From the NCBI GenBank assembly GCA_900758495.1, contig CAAERO010000005.1:1-64000 (forward strand): DNA of 64,000 bases, written 5' to 3'. Below the pieces are notes generated by a model. That model was not told where the DNA came from, searched no databases, and was given only the letters and a program-made list of their open reading frames with translations. Source of the DNA: Bacilli bacterium (GTDB lineage Bacteria; Bacillota_I; Bacilli_A; RF39; UBA660). Shown here piece after piece: positions 43,598 through 52,511 of the stretch. The stretch's first letter is position 1. Each line of letters starts with the position of its first letter. The position numbers were made by a program, and so were the translations under genes.

Positions 43598-44232
43598 AAT
43601 TTTTCCTCCTCTTTATTTTCTGCTATATTAGTACAAACTACTACTGTTCCTACTAACTTATCATGAAGACCTTGTTTTTCTTTTGTAAATGCAATAAGAA
43701 AAAAACTAATTAATAATATACTATATTGTACAAGATTTAGCAAACTATTAGTTGCTAAATAGGTGTCTTTATCAAGAAATAGAATTGTACAGAATCCTAT
43801 AATACTCACTAAAGTTCCCTGTAATATCATAGTTCTAAATAATAAATCATTCATTGTTAATTGGTCATTATTTTTCTTTTTAATTTTAATTTTCATCATC
43901 TTCTTACCAATGGTTTGGCCATCATTTTTATATACATATAAGACATAGTATAAAAGTGAAATTGCTATTCCTATTAGTGTTGCTATTCCAGTTTGTTTAG
44001 CAATGTCATAACTAATATCCACAAGTTGATTTACATACTCTTCCATAGTTATTTTCTGGCTGGTATAATTTTCAATAATTTTTGTCTGTTGATCATATAA
44101 TTTATCAATAGTACCATTTGTTGGAATAAATGTTGTTACTAAACTCGTTAAGGCTGATACTAAAAACAAATCTATCATAAATGCCACAAATCGTTGTGAA
44201 AATAAGGCTTTCACTTCTTTTTTCTCTTTCAT
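43585..44232 (-). CDS. RDD-family membrane protein
   Basis: 215 aa. Begins with SQRFVAFMIDLFLV, the R-x-x-A-x-x-I-D signature of RDD proteins, and has three to four TMs with a KMMKIKI..(GQTIGKKM) element. The extracytoplasmic loop of ~55 residues lies between TM1 and TM2. Function unknown, possibly transport. Overlaps dus by 4 bases and lysS by 13, so it is translated with them. Confidence 0.8.
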   Translation of the reverse strand: MKEKKEVKALFSQRFVAFMIDLFLVSALTSLVTTFIPTNGTIDKLYDQQTKIIENYTSQKITMEEYVNQLVDISYDIAKQTGIATLIGIAISLLYYVLYVYKNDGQTIGKKMMKIKIKKKNNDQLTMNDLLFRTMILQGTLVSIIGFCTILFLDKDTYLATNSLLNLVQYSILLISFFLIAFTKEKQGLHDKLVGTVVVCTNIAENKEEEKLCEN

Positions 44233-45206
44233 ATAAAGTTCCTCCTAAATACTTCTAACATATGTAGTATATCACAAAGACTGGTCATTTGATAAATATT
44301 ATTTTTTAACTGATTACTACCATCTACCCCTTTTAAATACCACGCAATATGATTTCTAATTTCTAAGACTGCTACTTTTTCGTTTTTTAATTTACCTAAT
44401 AATTTTAAATGTTTTATGCACATATCTATTTTTTCTACAGGTGTTATTTCTTCGAAATCTTTCTTTCCATCAAGTAATGCTACTGTATCCCTTATCAACC
44501 AAGGATTACCTAAAACTCCTCGTCCAATCATTATAGCATCACAACCTGTTTCTTCTAACATTTTTTTTGCTAATTCTTTAGTAGTTATATCACCATTTCC
44601 TATTACAGGAATGGAAACACTTTCTTTTACCTGTTTTATAACATTCCAATCAGCTTTACCACTATATCCTTGTTTTCTAGTTCTTGGATGAACACATATA
44701 GCACTTGCTCCAGCTTCTTCACATATTTTGGCTATTTCCACGGCATTAATAGATTCACTATCCCAACCACTTCTAATTTTAACAGTAACTGGACATTTAA
44801 CACTTTTCACTACTGCTGTTACTATTTCTTTAACTTTTTCAGGGCTTTTAAGTAGAGCACTACCAGCTTGAGCTCTAACCGCTACTTTCGGTACAGGACA
44901 TCCCATATTTATATCAATTATATCTGGCTGCATATTTTTTTCAATATATTTTGCAGCTGTTACAAAACTATCTACATCACTACCAAATATTTGTTGAGTA
45001 ATAGGTCTTTCTTCTTCACTCATATACAACATATCAATAGTTTTTTGATTATCATAGCAAATTGCTTTATCACTTACCATTTCAGCATAAATCAAACCAC
45101 AACCCATTTCTTTAATAATTCTTCTATAAGCACTGTTACAAATTCCTGCCATTGGTGCTAATACTACTTGATTTTCTATTTCTACATCTCTAATTTTCCA
45201 CTTCAT
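44229..45206 (-). CDS. dusB: tRNA-dihydrouridine synthase (DusB-like)
   Basis: 325 aa flavoenzyme that reduces uridines in the tRNA D-loop. TIM-barrel start APMAGICNSAYR, catalytic Cys in INMGCPVPKV (~100), RSGWD, and the FMN phosphate site GNGDITT / MIGRGVLGNPW. Length and gene context (next to lysS) fit the DusB/Dus1 branch of Bacilli. Starts 9 bases after the paralogous unknown gene. Confidence 0.93.
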   Translation of the reverse strand: MKWKIRDVEIENQVVLAPMAGICNSAYRRIIKEMGCGLIYAEMVSDKAICYDNQKTIDMLYMSEEERPITQQIFGSDVDSFVTAAKYIEKNMQPDIIDINMGCPVPKVAVRAQAGSALLKSPEKVKEIVTAVVKSVKCPVTVKIRSGWDSESINAVEIAKICEEAGASAICVHPRTRKQGYSGKADWNVIKQVKESVSIPVIGNGDITTKELAKKMLEETGCDAIMIGRGVLGNPWLIRDTVALLDGKKDFEEITPVEKIDMCIKHLKLLGKLKNEKVAVLEIRNHIAWYLKGVDGSNQLKNNIYQMTSLCDILHMLEVFRRNFI

Positions 45207-45215
45207 AAATACCCC

Positions 45216-46238
45216 TTATATTATTTTTTTTACTTTTGTCTTTAATTTTTGATTTTTGCTTTTGAATTTTAATGATGCCTTTGCTAAAACCAAATTTTCT
45301 AATAAGACATTTTCTAATTCTAAATTGTTTTCACATCTTATTTTACTTATAGTAACATTTGTTAGAAAAGCTAAACTATCATATAATGAATAGTCCTCTA
45401 CTTTTTCTGGTAAAGTCAAATTATCTAGTTCATCACAAGCACTATGTATCTGTATAATTCGACCATTGCTGTATCTTTCATAAAAACTATTAACATCTCT
45501 TGCTAATTCTTGACTATTTACTGATTGCATAATAATTTTTCTATTATCAATTCCTTTATGATAATTAGGATTAAGCATTGGCATCTTCTTTCTAGTACAA
45601 AAATCTGCTAATACCAGACCATAAATTGTTTCGTGAATAAGACTATCACTACTGTATACCTCTTCACCAACTTTTTCTAAATGGTTTGCTACTTCATTTA
45701 TTTTAGAGTTAGGTATGTTTAATTCTTCTGTTAATTGATTAAAAATTACAGCATTAAGGCTTAGTATTAAATTAAGATTTTGTTCTTTATCACCATATAG
45801 CTTAGTTAAATGATACATAGTAACAGTAGTCATAACATTTATGCCAACTTTTTCCAAAAGTTTTATCATTGCTTCTTTTGTTCCTATTTCTTTAGTTTCA
45901 TCTATTTGCTCAAAACTTCTTCTAATTAGTTGAGCAGGATTTTCAAAAGAAGATACTAAATCAACTGGTTCTGCTTTATAAAAGAAACCATAGACTATCT
46001 TTTTTAACTCATTTATATCTTTAACTTCTAATGATGGTACTTTTTCTAAAAAATAGTCATTCATATAATTATAATATTTATTCTTTAAGTAATAACTTTC
46101 CTTGCCATATAATATATCAGCAGATTTTATTATTTCTTTGATTTTTTTTAAGGTTTCTTTATCATAATTTTTTTCATAAAATTTATCAGGATAAGTTTTT
46201 AAAAGTATTAATATATTTGCTATATTATCATCAGTCAC
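45216..46238 (-). CDS. Hypothetical protein, tandem paralog B
   Basis: 340 aa, largely helical, soluble, with a Lys-rich C-terminus (KSKNQKLKTKVKKII). N-terminal ~60 residues (ILLKTYPDKFYEKNYDKETL..IIKSADILYGK) and the segments FFYKAEPVDL, LADFCTRKKMPMLNPNYHKG and VEDYSLYDSLAFLTNVTISKI match the next gene. No family recognised. The paralog pair precedes dus, so it is likely in the same transcription unit. Confidence 0.65.
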   Translation of the reverse strand: MTDDNIANILILLKTYPDKFYEKNYDKETLKKIKEIIKSADILYGKESYYLKNKYYNYMNDYFLEKVPSLEVKDINELKKIVYGFFYKAEPVDLVSSFENPAQLIRRSFEQIDETKEIGTKEAMIKLLEKVGINVMTTVTMYHLTKLYGDKEQNLNLILSLNAVIFNQLTEELNIPNSKINEVANHLEKVGEEVYSSDSLIHETIYGLVLADFCTRKKMPMLNPNYHKGIDNRKIIMQSVNSQELARDVNSFYERYSNGRIIQIHSACDELDNLTLPEKVEDYSLYDSLAFLTNVTISKIRCENNLELENVLLENLVLAKASLKFKSKNQKLKTKVKKII

Positions 46239-46314
46239 TCTATCATCTACTTTCTGTTATAATATGTTAAGAATTGTGTTACTTAATAACATTTTTTTAT
46301 ATTTATTGTTAAAT

Positions 46315-47304
46315 TTATAATTTTTTTATTTTAGATTTTAAGTTATTTTTTTTAGCTTTAGGTTCTAATATTTTCTTTGATAATGCTAAATTTTGTAATA
46401 AAGTATTTTCTAGTGATATATTATTTTCCTTTGTTATTTTAGATAGCGTAGTAGTTGTTAAAGCTGTTAAACAATCATATAATGAGTAATCTTCTATTTT
46501 TTTAGAAGAAGTTTTTAAACTTTCAATATCTGTTATACTTTCGTCTATATTTATATATTTTTTTGAAGTATTTCTTCGAAAATATTGTTTAGAAATATCT
46601 TCTAAATCTGATATAGTCATTTTTCTTTCAATATTCTTGTTAGCTGGATTCTTTCCATCATAATTAGGATTAGGTCTGAACACTTCTTTTTCAATACAAA
46701 AATTTGCTAAAGTATTTCCATAAACAGCTGTAAAAAATTTAGAATCAGTAAGTAATATGTCACTACTCATTTCATAAAATTTATCAGCAATCAATTTAGT
46801 ACAAAAATAATCTGTTTTTCTTGTATTAATTTGATTTGCTATGCAAGCATTTATTCCTAATAAGGATGTTAAAACTAGATTATCTATTATGGAAGGCATT
46901 ATAGAACAAGAAAAAGCACCAATACTATCAGTAGCAAATAATTTTCTAATAGAAACTTCATCTCTTTTTCTTTTTACTTCACTTATTTGATTAAAACAAC
47001 TTTCTACATAGTCTATAGCATCAGTTAAATCTATTCTAGGAGTTTTATAAAAGAAAGCTAGTGCCACTTCTTCTAATTCTTTTTTCTGCTTTACTCCTTT
47101 TTTGTCCAGAAAAAGGTACTTTTCTAAAAATAAATTATATTTATTTATTAGATATTCATTTTGTTGCTTTCCATATAATGTATCAGCTGTTTTTATTATT
47201 TCTTTTAATCTAGCTAAAGTTCTTTTATCATATTTATCTTTACTTAACTCTAACGGACTAGTTTTAATATCATTTAATATTCCTAAAATTGCTTCATCTT
47301 GCAT
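46315..47304 (-). CDS. Hypothetical protein, tandem paralog A
   Basis: 329 aa, diverged tandem copy of the preceding entry in transcription order: shared KDKYDKRTLARLKEIIKTADTLYGK, FFYKTPRIDL, NFCIEKEVFRPNPNYDG and IEDYSLYDCLTALTTTTLSKI. No signal peptide; one mildly hydrophobic helix (SIMPSIIDNLVLTSLLGINA). The conserved tail of Lys residues suggests nucleic acid or membrane contact, but this is only inference. Confidence 0.65.
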   Translation of the reverse strand: MQDEAILGILNDIKTSPLELSKDKYDKRTLARLKEIIKTADTLYGKQQNEYLINKYNLFLEKYLFLDKKGVKQKKELEEVALAFFYKTPRIDLTDAIDYVESCFNQISEVKRKRDEVSIRKLFATDSIGAFSCSIMPSIIDNLVLTSLLGINACIANQINTRKTDYFCTKLIADKFYEMSSDILLTDSKFFTAVYGNTLANFCIEKEVFRPNPNYDGKNPANKNIERKMTISDLEDISKQYFRRNTSKKYINIDESITDIESLKTSSKKIEDYSLYDCLTALTTTTLSKITKENNISLENTLLQNLALSKKILEPKAKKNNLKSKIKKL

Positions 47305-47315
47305 TTAATCACTAC

Positions 47316-47741
47316 CTATTTACTATTTTTTAGCAAATCTCTTATTTCTTCTAAGAGAATAATTTGTTCATCTTTCTTTGATTTTTCTTCTTCTTTTTTA
47401 TGACCTAACTTCTTATCGGCTTTTTCTTTTAGACTATTAAGTATCTGTAACATAGTAAAGATACAAAGTGCGATTATTAGAAAATCAACGACACTTTGAA
47501 TAAAGGAACCATACTTGATAGAAGCATCTCCAACCTTAATACTTAATGAACTGAAATCAAGACCACCTAAAACAACTCCTACTAATGGCATAATAATATC
47601 ATTTACTAAACTACCAACTATTTTTCCAAAAGCTCCACCAATAATTACACCAATAGCCATATCTACAACTGAACCTCTACTTATAAATTTTTTAAATTCA
47701 TCAGCTTCTTTTTTTAAATTTTTATTCACTTTTCTATCCAT
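47316..47741 (-). CDS. mscL: Large-conductance mechanosensitive channel MscL
   Basis: 141 aa. N-terminal amphipathic helix (FKKFISRGSVVDMAIG), TM1 with GGAFGKIVGSLVNDIIMP, a short periplasmic loop, TM2 near 70-95 and a charged coiled-coil C-terminus. It forms the pentameric emergency pore opened by membrane tension. Start after AAAAGGAGGATAAG. Confidence 0.95.
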   Translation of the reverse strand: MDRKVNKNLKKEADEFKKFISRGSVVDMAIGVIIGGAFGKIVGSLVNDIIMPLVGVVLGGLDFSSLSIKVGDASIKYGSFIQSVVDFLIIALCIFTMLQILNSLKEKADKKLGHKKEEEKSKKDEQIILLEEIRDLLKNSK

Positions 47742-47763
47742 CTTATCCTCCTTTTCACTACTC

Positions 47764-47775
47764 GTGAAATTTCAC
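47764..47775. promoter_or_regulatory. Perfect palindrome at the mscL transcription start
   Basis: GTGAAATTTCAC, a perfect 12-base palindrome just downstream of the mscL -10. It could be an operator or may act at the RNA level as a 5' hairpin; no known regulator site is recognised. Confidence 0.45.
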
Positions 47776-47779
47776 ACAT

Positions 47780-47808
47780 ATTATACTAAAAAAAGAACTA
47801 TTTCTCAA
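47780..47808 (-). promoter_or_regulatory. Promoter of mscL
   Basis: -35 TTGAGA (47803-47808), 17-base spacer, -10 TATAAT (47780-47785). The -35 lies within the ftsH terminator loop. Confidence 0.65.
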
Positions 47809-47814
47809 GTTCTT
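47788..47814 (-). terminator. Terminator of ftsH
   Basis: AAGAACT/AGTTCTT stem with an eight-base loop and seven T residues at the ftsH 3' end. Confidence 0.75.
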
Positions 47815-49762
47815 TTATAATTTCTTCCTTATCCATCTTTGAATAGCCTTTAATACCTTTTCCTTTAGCTATTTCTTTAAGTTTAGTTAAACTCATTTTT
47901 TCATAAGTTGTTTCTTCTTCTTCACTAGGCATTTTACCATTTTCTACTAAATAATCAATTTGTTCCTTAGTTAATGTTTCATATTCTAATAAGGTTGTTG
48001 CTAATAATTCTAATAAGTCACGGTTATCGTTAATTATTTGTGTAGCTTTCTTATAACATTCATCAATAATTTTTCTCATTTCTGTATCTATTTCGTGAGC
48101 TACTTCATTAGAAAAGTTTCTTGATTTATTGTAATCTCTTCCAAGGAAGACACTTCCTTCTTGTTGTTCTAACTGCATTGGTCCCAAATCACTCATTCCA
48201 TATTCAGTAACCATTGCTCTTGCAATCTTTGTAGCTTTTGAAAAATCATTTTCAGCTCCTGTTGTAATTTCTCCAAATACTACTTCTTCAGCAACACGAC
48301 CAGCAAGTAAACCTGTTATTTGTTCTAATAAATCAGTCTTAGTAGAGCACATTTTTTCCTCACTAGGAATCATCATATTATAACCACCAGCAGAACCACG
48401 TGGAATAATGGTTACTTTTTGAACATCATTTGCACCTTTTAATTTAATTCCTACTACAGCATGACCAGACTCGTGGTATGCTACTAACTTACGATCATTT
48501 TCACTGCGTGTTTTACTAGATTTTGCAGGCCCCATTAGTACTCTGTCACTTGCTTCATCTATTTCACTCATTGTAATTGCTTCTTTATTTCTTCTAACAG
48601 CAAGTAATGCTGCTTCGTTTAATAAGTTTTCTAAGTCAGCTCCTGAATAACCTGGCGTTCTTTTTGCAAGAGCTGGAATGTTTACACCATCTGCTAAAAC
48701 TTTATTTCTAGCATGTACTTTAAGAATTTCTTCTCTACCTTTTACATCTGGTAAATTAACTGTTACTTGTCTATCAAATCTTCCAGGTCTAAGTAATGCA
48801 GGATCCAAAACATCTGGTCTATTAGTTGCGGCAATTATAATAATACCCGCATTTTCTCCAAAGCCATCCATTTCTGTAAGTAATTGGTTTAATGTTTGTT
48901 CTCTTTCATCATGACCTCCACCAATACCACTGCCACGTTGGCGTCCAACTGCATCTATTTCATCAATAAAGATTAAGCAAGGAGCTGTTCTTTTAGCTTG
49001 TTGAAACATATCTCTAACACGACTAGCACCTACTCCAACAAATAGTTCTACAAAGTCAGAACCACTAATATAGTAGAAAGGTACGTTGGCTTCACCAGCT
49101 ACTGCTCGTGCTAGTAACGTTTTACCTGTTCCTGGAGGACCATATAATAATACTCCTTTAGGAATTCTTGCTCCAAGTTTTTGAAATTTCTTAGGATTTT
49201 TCAAAAAGTCAATTAATTCCTTAACTTCTTCTTTTTCTTCTTTTAAACCAGCTACATCTTTAAATGTTACTTTATTTTTATCACTTGATAATTTGGCTTT
49301 ACTTTTACCAAAATCGAATGAACCATTTTTACCACCCATTTGTTTATTTAAAAACCAAAAACCAATAGCAAGTACTAATAGCATAGGCAAATAATTTGCA
49401 ACTATTATTAATAAAGAATTTGATTCAGGATCAGCTACAGCTGTAAACTCAAAATTGTATTTATCACTTGCCGCAACTAATTTTTTCATCACTTGTTCTG
49501 ATAATGGCAATCTTACATAAAAAGTTTCATTTTCTTTATAATTTTTTAACTTACCACGTACCTCATAAATACTAGCTCTTTCTCTTGGCTTAACCTCTAA
49601 TTCAGTTACTTCACTAGAATCTAATGATTTCATAAATTCACTATAACTTAAGTTATTAATTTTTTGATTAGCAATAGTAACAAAGTAAAAAACGCCAAGC
49701 ATTATAAGTAGTAAAAATACATATGGAAATAATCCCTGTCTTACTTTTTTATTTTGTGTCAT
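47798..49762 (-). CDS. ftsH: ATP-dependent zinc protease FtsH with SAP/Rho_N-like C-terminus
   Basis: 654 aa. Two TMs (~13-32 and ~113-132), AAA domain with GPPGTGKT (~205), LIFIDEIDAVGRQRG, the SRH region and zinc site HESGHAV (~430). It degrades membrane and tagged proteins. After the usual end (DYLVENGKMPSEEE) a short helical module follows, MSLTKLKEIAKGKGIKGYSK..EIIKELEK, which looks like a SAP/Rho_N fold; this is not standard for FtsH. Downstream of tilS in conserved order. Confidence 0.95.
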   Translation of the reverse strand: MTQNKKVRQGLFPYVFLLLIMLGVFYFVTIANQKINNLSYSEFMKSLDSSEVTELEVKPRERASIYEVRGKLKNYKENETFYVRLPLSEQVMKKLVAASDKYNFEFTAVADPESNSLLIIVANYLPMLLVLAIGFWFLNKQMGGKNGSFDFGKSKAKLSSDKNKVTFKDVAGLKEEKEEVKELIDFLKNPKKFQKLGARIPKGVLLYGPPGTGKTLLARAVAGEANVPFYYISGSDFVELFVGVGASRVRDMFQQAKRTAPCLIFIDEIDAVGRQRGSGIGGGHDEREQTLNQLLTEMDGFGENAGIIIIAATNRPDVLDPALLRPGRFDRQVTVNLPDVKGREEILKVHARNKVLADGVNIPALAKRTPGYSGADLENLLNEAALLAVRRNKEAITMSEIDEASDRVLMGPAKSSKTRSENDRKLVAYHESGHAVVGIKLKGANDVQKVTIIPRGSAGGYNMMIPSEEKMCSTKTDLLEQITGLLAGRVAEEVVFGEITTGAENDFSKATKIARAMVTEYGMSDLGPMQLEQQEGSVFLGRDYNKSRNFSNEVAHEIDTEMRKIIDECYKKATQIINDNRDLLELLATTLLEYETLTKEQIDYLVENGKMPSEEEETTYEKMSLTKLKEIAKGKGIKGYSKMDKEEIIKELEK

Positions 49763-49779
49763 TTCAACATCTCCTTTAA

Positions 49780-51096
49780 CTATTCATATTTTAGTATTAT
49801 ATCATAGAATTCGTCTTTTTTCTTATCGTATTTAGTTTTTTTAAGCCCTGGTATAAAAATTATTTGATTCTTACTATCAACCACTACTGGCCATAAATCT
49901 CTATCTTTTGAAGGAATTTTACAATCTATAAATATGTTTTTTAATTTTTTATGTCCACCATTTTTAATAACTAATGTATCTCCATATTCTCTAGTTCTAA
50001 CTCTTAATGGCAAAGTTAAATCTTTACTAGATATTCTTGTGATATTGTTACTATTTCCTTGTTCTTCTTCTACTACTTTTAAAGTATGTCCATTAGGAAG
50101 TTTAGCATAATTTGATAATTCTATTTCGTATGTATCTATTATCTCTGTGTTTCTATCAAATTCTATAGTACCATAACTTTTTCTAATTACTACATCATTT
50201 GGAAAATTCAGTTTTACATTAGCTCTTTTGGAAGTAATTATTTTAAATATAGCATCTAGATGTTTATCTGATATTAAGACTAAATCGTCTTGATAATATT
50301 TTTTTAACAACTCCTCTAAAATCAATTTTTGAATTATCTTATCTAATTCATTAAATGGTTCGATAAATAATTTATCATTTCTTACTACTTTGGTCAAGGC
50401 TTTTTGCACCTCTTTATTTAGGTATTCTGACACTTCTTCTAAGGTAGTATGAAATTTTATGAATTTTTGCTCTACTTTACTATCTTCCTTCTTTAAAAAC
50501 GGTAATACTTCTTTACGATAACGGTTTCTTGTATAAACTGAACTATTATTAGAAGCGTCTATAGCATAAGGAATTTTATATCTATGGTCATAATCTAATA
50601 ATTTAGCTTTAGTTATCTCAAAGAATGGACGATAAATTGTATATGTATTCATATCTATTATTTTTTTAAAACCTGAATAACCATAAATATTAGAACCTCT
50701 TACTATTCGCATTAAAATAGTTTCCATTAAATCATCGGCATGATGAGCAGTCATTAAATATTTTGCTTGATATTTATTAACTATTTCTTCAAAGAAGTTA
50801 TATCTTATATTTCTTGCTTCATTATGAAAATTATCATCACCATAATTTTTTATACGCATATATTCAAAGGTAACATTATTTTTAACACAATATTCTTCTA
50901 GTAAAACTTTTTCCTCTTCACTTTCTTTTCTTTTACCATGATTTACATGGGCACAAATTAATTTGATATTTGTCTTTTTTCTTAGCATTAACAACGTATG
51001 AAATAGTGCCATGGAATCTGGTCCATAACTACATCCAAACACTATTACGTCATCATCTTTTATTTTTACATCTTTATATAGTAACTCTATATCCAT
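49780..51096 (-). CDS. tilS: tRNA(Ile)-lysidine synthase
   Basis: 438 aa. Makes lysidine at C34 of the CAU tRNA-Ile so that it reads AUA. N-terminal ATP-pyrophosphatase domain (VFGCSYGPDSMALFH), ARNIRYNFF, TAHHADDLMETILMR and TRNRYRKEVLPFL, then the TilS-specific C-terminal domains. The PP-loop reads SYGPDS where SGGxDS is usual; the second residue (Gly to Tyr) is an odd change. Essential gene, so probably still functional. Start 24 bases after divIC. Confidence 0.92.
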   Translation of the reverse strand: MDIELLYKDVKIKDDDVIVFGCSYGPDSMALFHTLLMLRKKTNIKLICAHVNHGKRKESEEEKVLLEEYCVKNNVTFEYMRIKNYGDDNFHNEARNIRYNFFEEIVNKYQAKYLMTAHHADDLMETILMRIVRGSNIYGYSGFKKIIDMNTYTIYRPFFEITKAKLLDYDHRYKIPYAIDASNNSSVYTRNRYRKEVLPFLKKEDSKVEQKFIKFHTTLEEVSEYLNKEVQKALTKVVRNDKLFIEPFNELDKIIQKLILEELLKKYYQDDLVLISDKHLDAIFKIITSKRANVKLNFPNDVVIRKSYGTIEFDRNTEIIDTYEIELSNYAKLPNGHTLKVVEEEQGNSNNITRISSKDLTLPLRVRTREYGDTLVIKNGGHKKLKNIFIDCKIPSKDRDLWPVVVDSKNQIIFIPGLKKTKYDKKKDEFYDIILKYE

Positions 51097-51120
51097 TTTT
51101 ACACCTCAATAAAAGAATAC

Positions 51121-51417
51121 CTACTCTTCTTCTGGTATTCTAAGAATATATTCTCCATCTTTTGAATAATAATACTTTTCTCTTGCATACCTTGCTACAT
51201 AATCTGCATCTTGTAATTTTAAAACATCAGCCTTTAGCTCATCTTCTTTGTCCTTTAAACTAGCAAGTTCTTTAGTAAGTTCTTTCTTTTCTTTATATTT
51301 ACTATAGATACTAACCCAGTATTTCCCTACAGTATAGGTTGTGAACACTATCATGGCAAGAGAAAAAACACATAGAAAAAAGGGACCAATTTTCTTTTTT
51401 TTCTTATTTTTAGCCAT
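51121..51417 (-). CDS. divIC: DivIC/FtsB-family septum formation initiator
   Basis: About 98 aa: a basic N-terminus (KNKKKKKIG), one TM (~11-30), then a coiled coil (KYKEKKELTKELASLKDKEDELKADVLKLQ) and a short C-terminal element (YARYAREKYYYSKDGEYILRIP) characteristic of DivIC/FtsB. Works with FtsL/DivIB in the divisome. The ATG after GGTGATATT is chosen over a longer upstream frame. Directly follows yabQ, as in B. subtilis. Confidence 0.92.
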   Translation of the reverse strand: MAKNKKKKKIGPFFLCVFSLAMIVFTTYTVGKYWVSIYSKYKEKKELTKELASLKDKEDELKADVLKLQDADYVARYAREKYYYSKDGEYILRIPEEE

Positions 51418-51472
51418 AATATCACCCACTTTTCCTGATATTATTATAGACTTTTTTTCTAAGTTTTGCAAA

Positions 51473-51766
51473 TTAACTAGTATTTTTTTTTAATCTTGAC
51501 ATTATTCTCTGTATTTTTCTATAAGTAAGTATATATCCTAAAAAAATTAACAAATAAAAAAGGGGATGAATCATTGCATTATTTATCTTTTTCATTGATA
51601 TAAAATATAGTAATGCCATATCTAGGGAGAAAAGAATGTTACCAATTATTTTAATTGTTTTTCTACTTTCAAATAGAAAGGTATAGTTAAGAGTAATAAG
51701 AAGCGATAATAATATTCCGTACAGTCCTGAAAAAAAAATGGAGATAAGTTGTATTTTTAAACTCAT
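51473..51766 (-). CDS. yabQ: YabQ-like sporulation membrane protein
   Basis: 97 aa with three to four TMs and a basic C-terminal tail. YabQ is needed for spore cortex formation. Sequence similarity to YabQ is hard to judge by eye, but position (between yabP and divIC), size and topology make the assignment likely. Starts at the last base of yabP. Confidence 0.75.
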   Translation of the reverse strand: MSLKIQLISIFFSGLYGILLSLLITLNYTFLFESRKTIKIIGNILFSLDMALLYFISMKKINNAMIHPLFYLLIFLGYILTYRKIQRIMSRLKKNTS

Positions 51767-52062
51767 TATTTAAACAATCTTTGAAAGATACTATTTCCTT
51801 CTTTATCTTTCTTTGAAGTATCATCTATATAAGTAAAACCATTAACATAACCTTTAATTGATACATTTCCTGATATTGTGTCTAATTTTATAAGTTCTAA
51901 ACCATCACCTTTTACTACTAAAAAACCCATAGTAGTTTCTATTAAGAATTCTTCCTTATCAAAGTTTTCTATTTTTTTAACTCCTGTTATTAAAAGATTT
52001 TTTCTTTCTGTTAAAGTTATGCTATGATTATAGTTACTTATTATTGTCTCTTTAGTTTCCAT
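51766..52062 (-). CDS. yabP: Sporulation protein YabP
   Basis: 98 aa of the YabP/YqfC family: HSITLTERKNLLITGVKKIENFDKEEFLIETTMGFLVVKGDGLEL (in part) matches the usual repeat of beta strands with GDGL-like turns. It localises to the forespore coat/cortex interface and helps cortex assembly. First gene of a yabP-yabQ-divIC unit. Confidence 0.9.
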   Translation of the reverse strand: METKETIISNYNHSITLTERKNLLITGVKKIENFDKEEFLIETTMGFLVVKGDGLELIKLDTISGNVSIKGYVNGFTYIDDTSKKDKEGNSIFQRLFK

Positions 52063-52111
52063 CTATTCTCCTCCTAGTTATAGAGTATGAATTAGAAAAT
52101 ATTAAAAGAAC

Positions 52112-52134
52112 AAAAAAAGAAGAACTAATCTTCC
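52112..52134 (-). terminator. Terminator of spoVG
   Basis: GAAGA/TCTTC stem with TTAGT loop and seven T residues, just before the yabP region. Confidence 0.65.
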
Positions 52135-52145
52135 TATAGTAATTA

Positions 52146-52412
52146 TTATTCAGAATCCAAAGTATTTTGGTAAGCTTCTAGAATTTTATCTTGAAACATT
52201 GCTCTTACTTCAGGATTGATTGGATGAGCTATATCACGATATCCACCAGTAGGAGTCTTTCTGCTTGGCATTGCAATAAATAAGCCATTTTCTCCTTCAA
52301 TGATTCTGATATCATGAACTGCAAAACTATCATCCAATAAGACAGATGCAATTCCTCTCATACGAGAACCTTCTTTGTCAACTTTTCGTACAGTGACTGA
52401 TGTAATTTCCAT
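52146..52412 (-). CDS. spoVG: SpoVG, RNA/DNA-binding regulator
   Basis: 88 aa with the signature MEITSVTVRKV, FAVHDIRIIEG, GLFIAMPSRKTPTGGYRDIAHPI. SpoVG binds nucleic acids; in B. subtilis it affects septation at sporulation, elsewhere virulence and division. Start after AAAGGAGGAAGATAT. Its promoter lies between veg and spoVG. Confidence 0.97.
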   Translation of the reverse strand: MEITSVTVRKVDKEGSRMRGIASVLLDDSFAVHDIRIIEGENGLFIAMPSRKTPTGGYRDIAHPINPEVRAMFQDKILEAYQNTLDSE

Positions 52413-52452
52413 ATATCTTCCTCCTTTTAAAGCACTGACACTTTATACTTTA

Positions 52453-52481
52453 ATTCTATCTTATCTCTTTTATAATTGCAA
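52453..52481 (-). promoter_or_regulatory. Promoter of spoVG
   Basis: -35 TTGCAA (52476-52481), 17 bases, -10 TAGAAT (52453-52458). A TTGAC/GTCAA inverted repeat (about 52497-52515) lies upstream, at the end of veg. Confidence 0.65.
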
Positions 52482-52511
52482 GAAGTTTATAGGTACTTGA
52501 CAGCAAACACG

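Noticed and set aside
52081..52120. SigE-type promoter before yabP
   Set aside because: A CATACTCT -10-like word exists, but no -35 stands at suitable distance.
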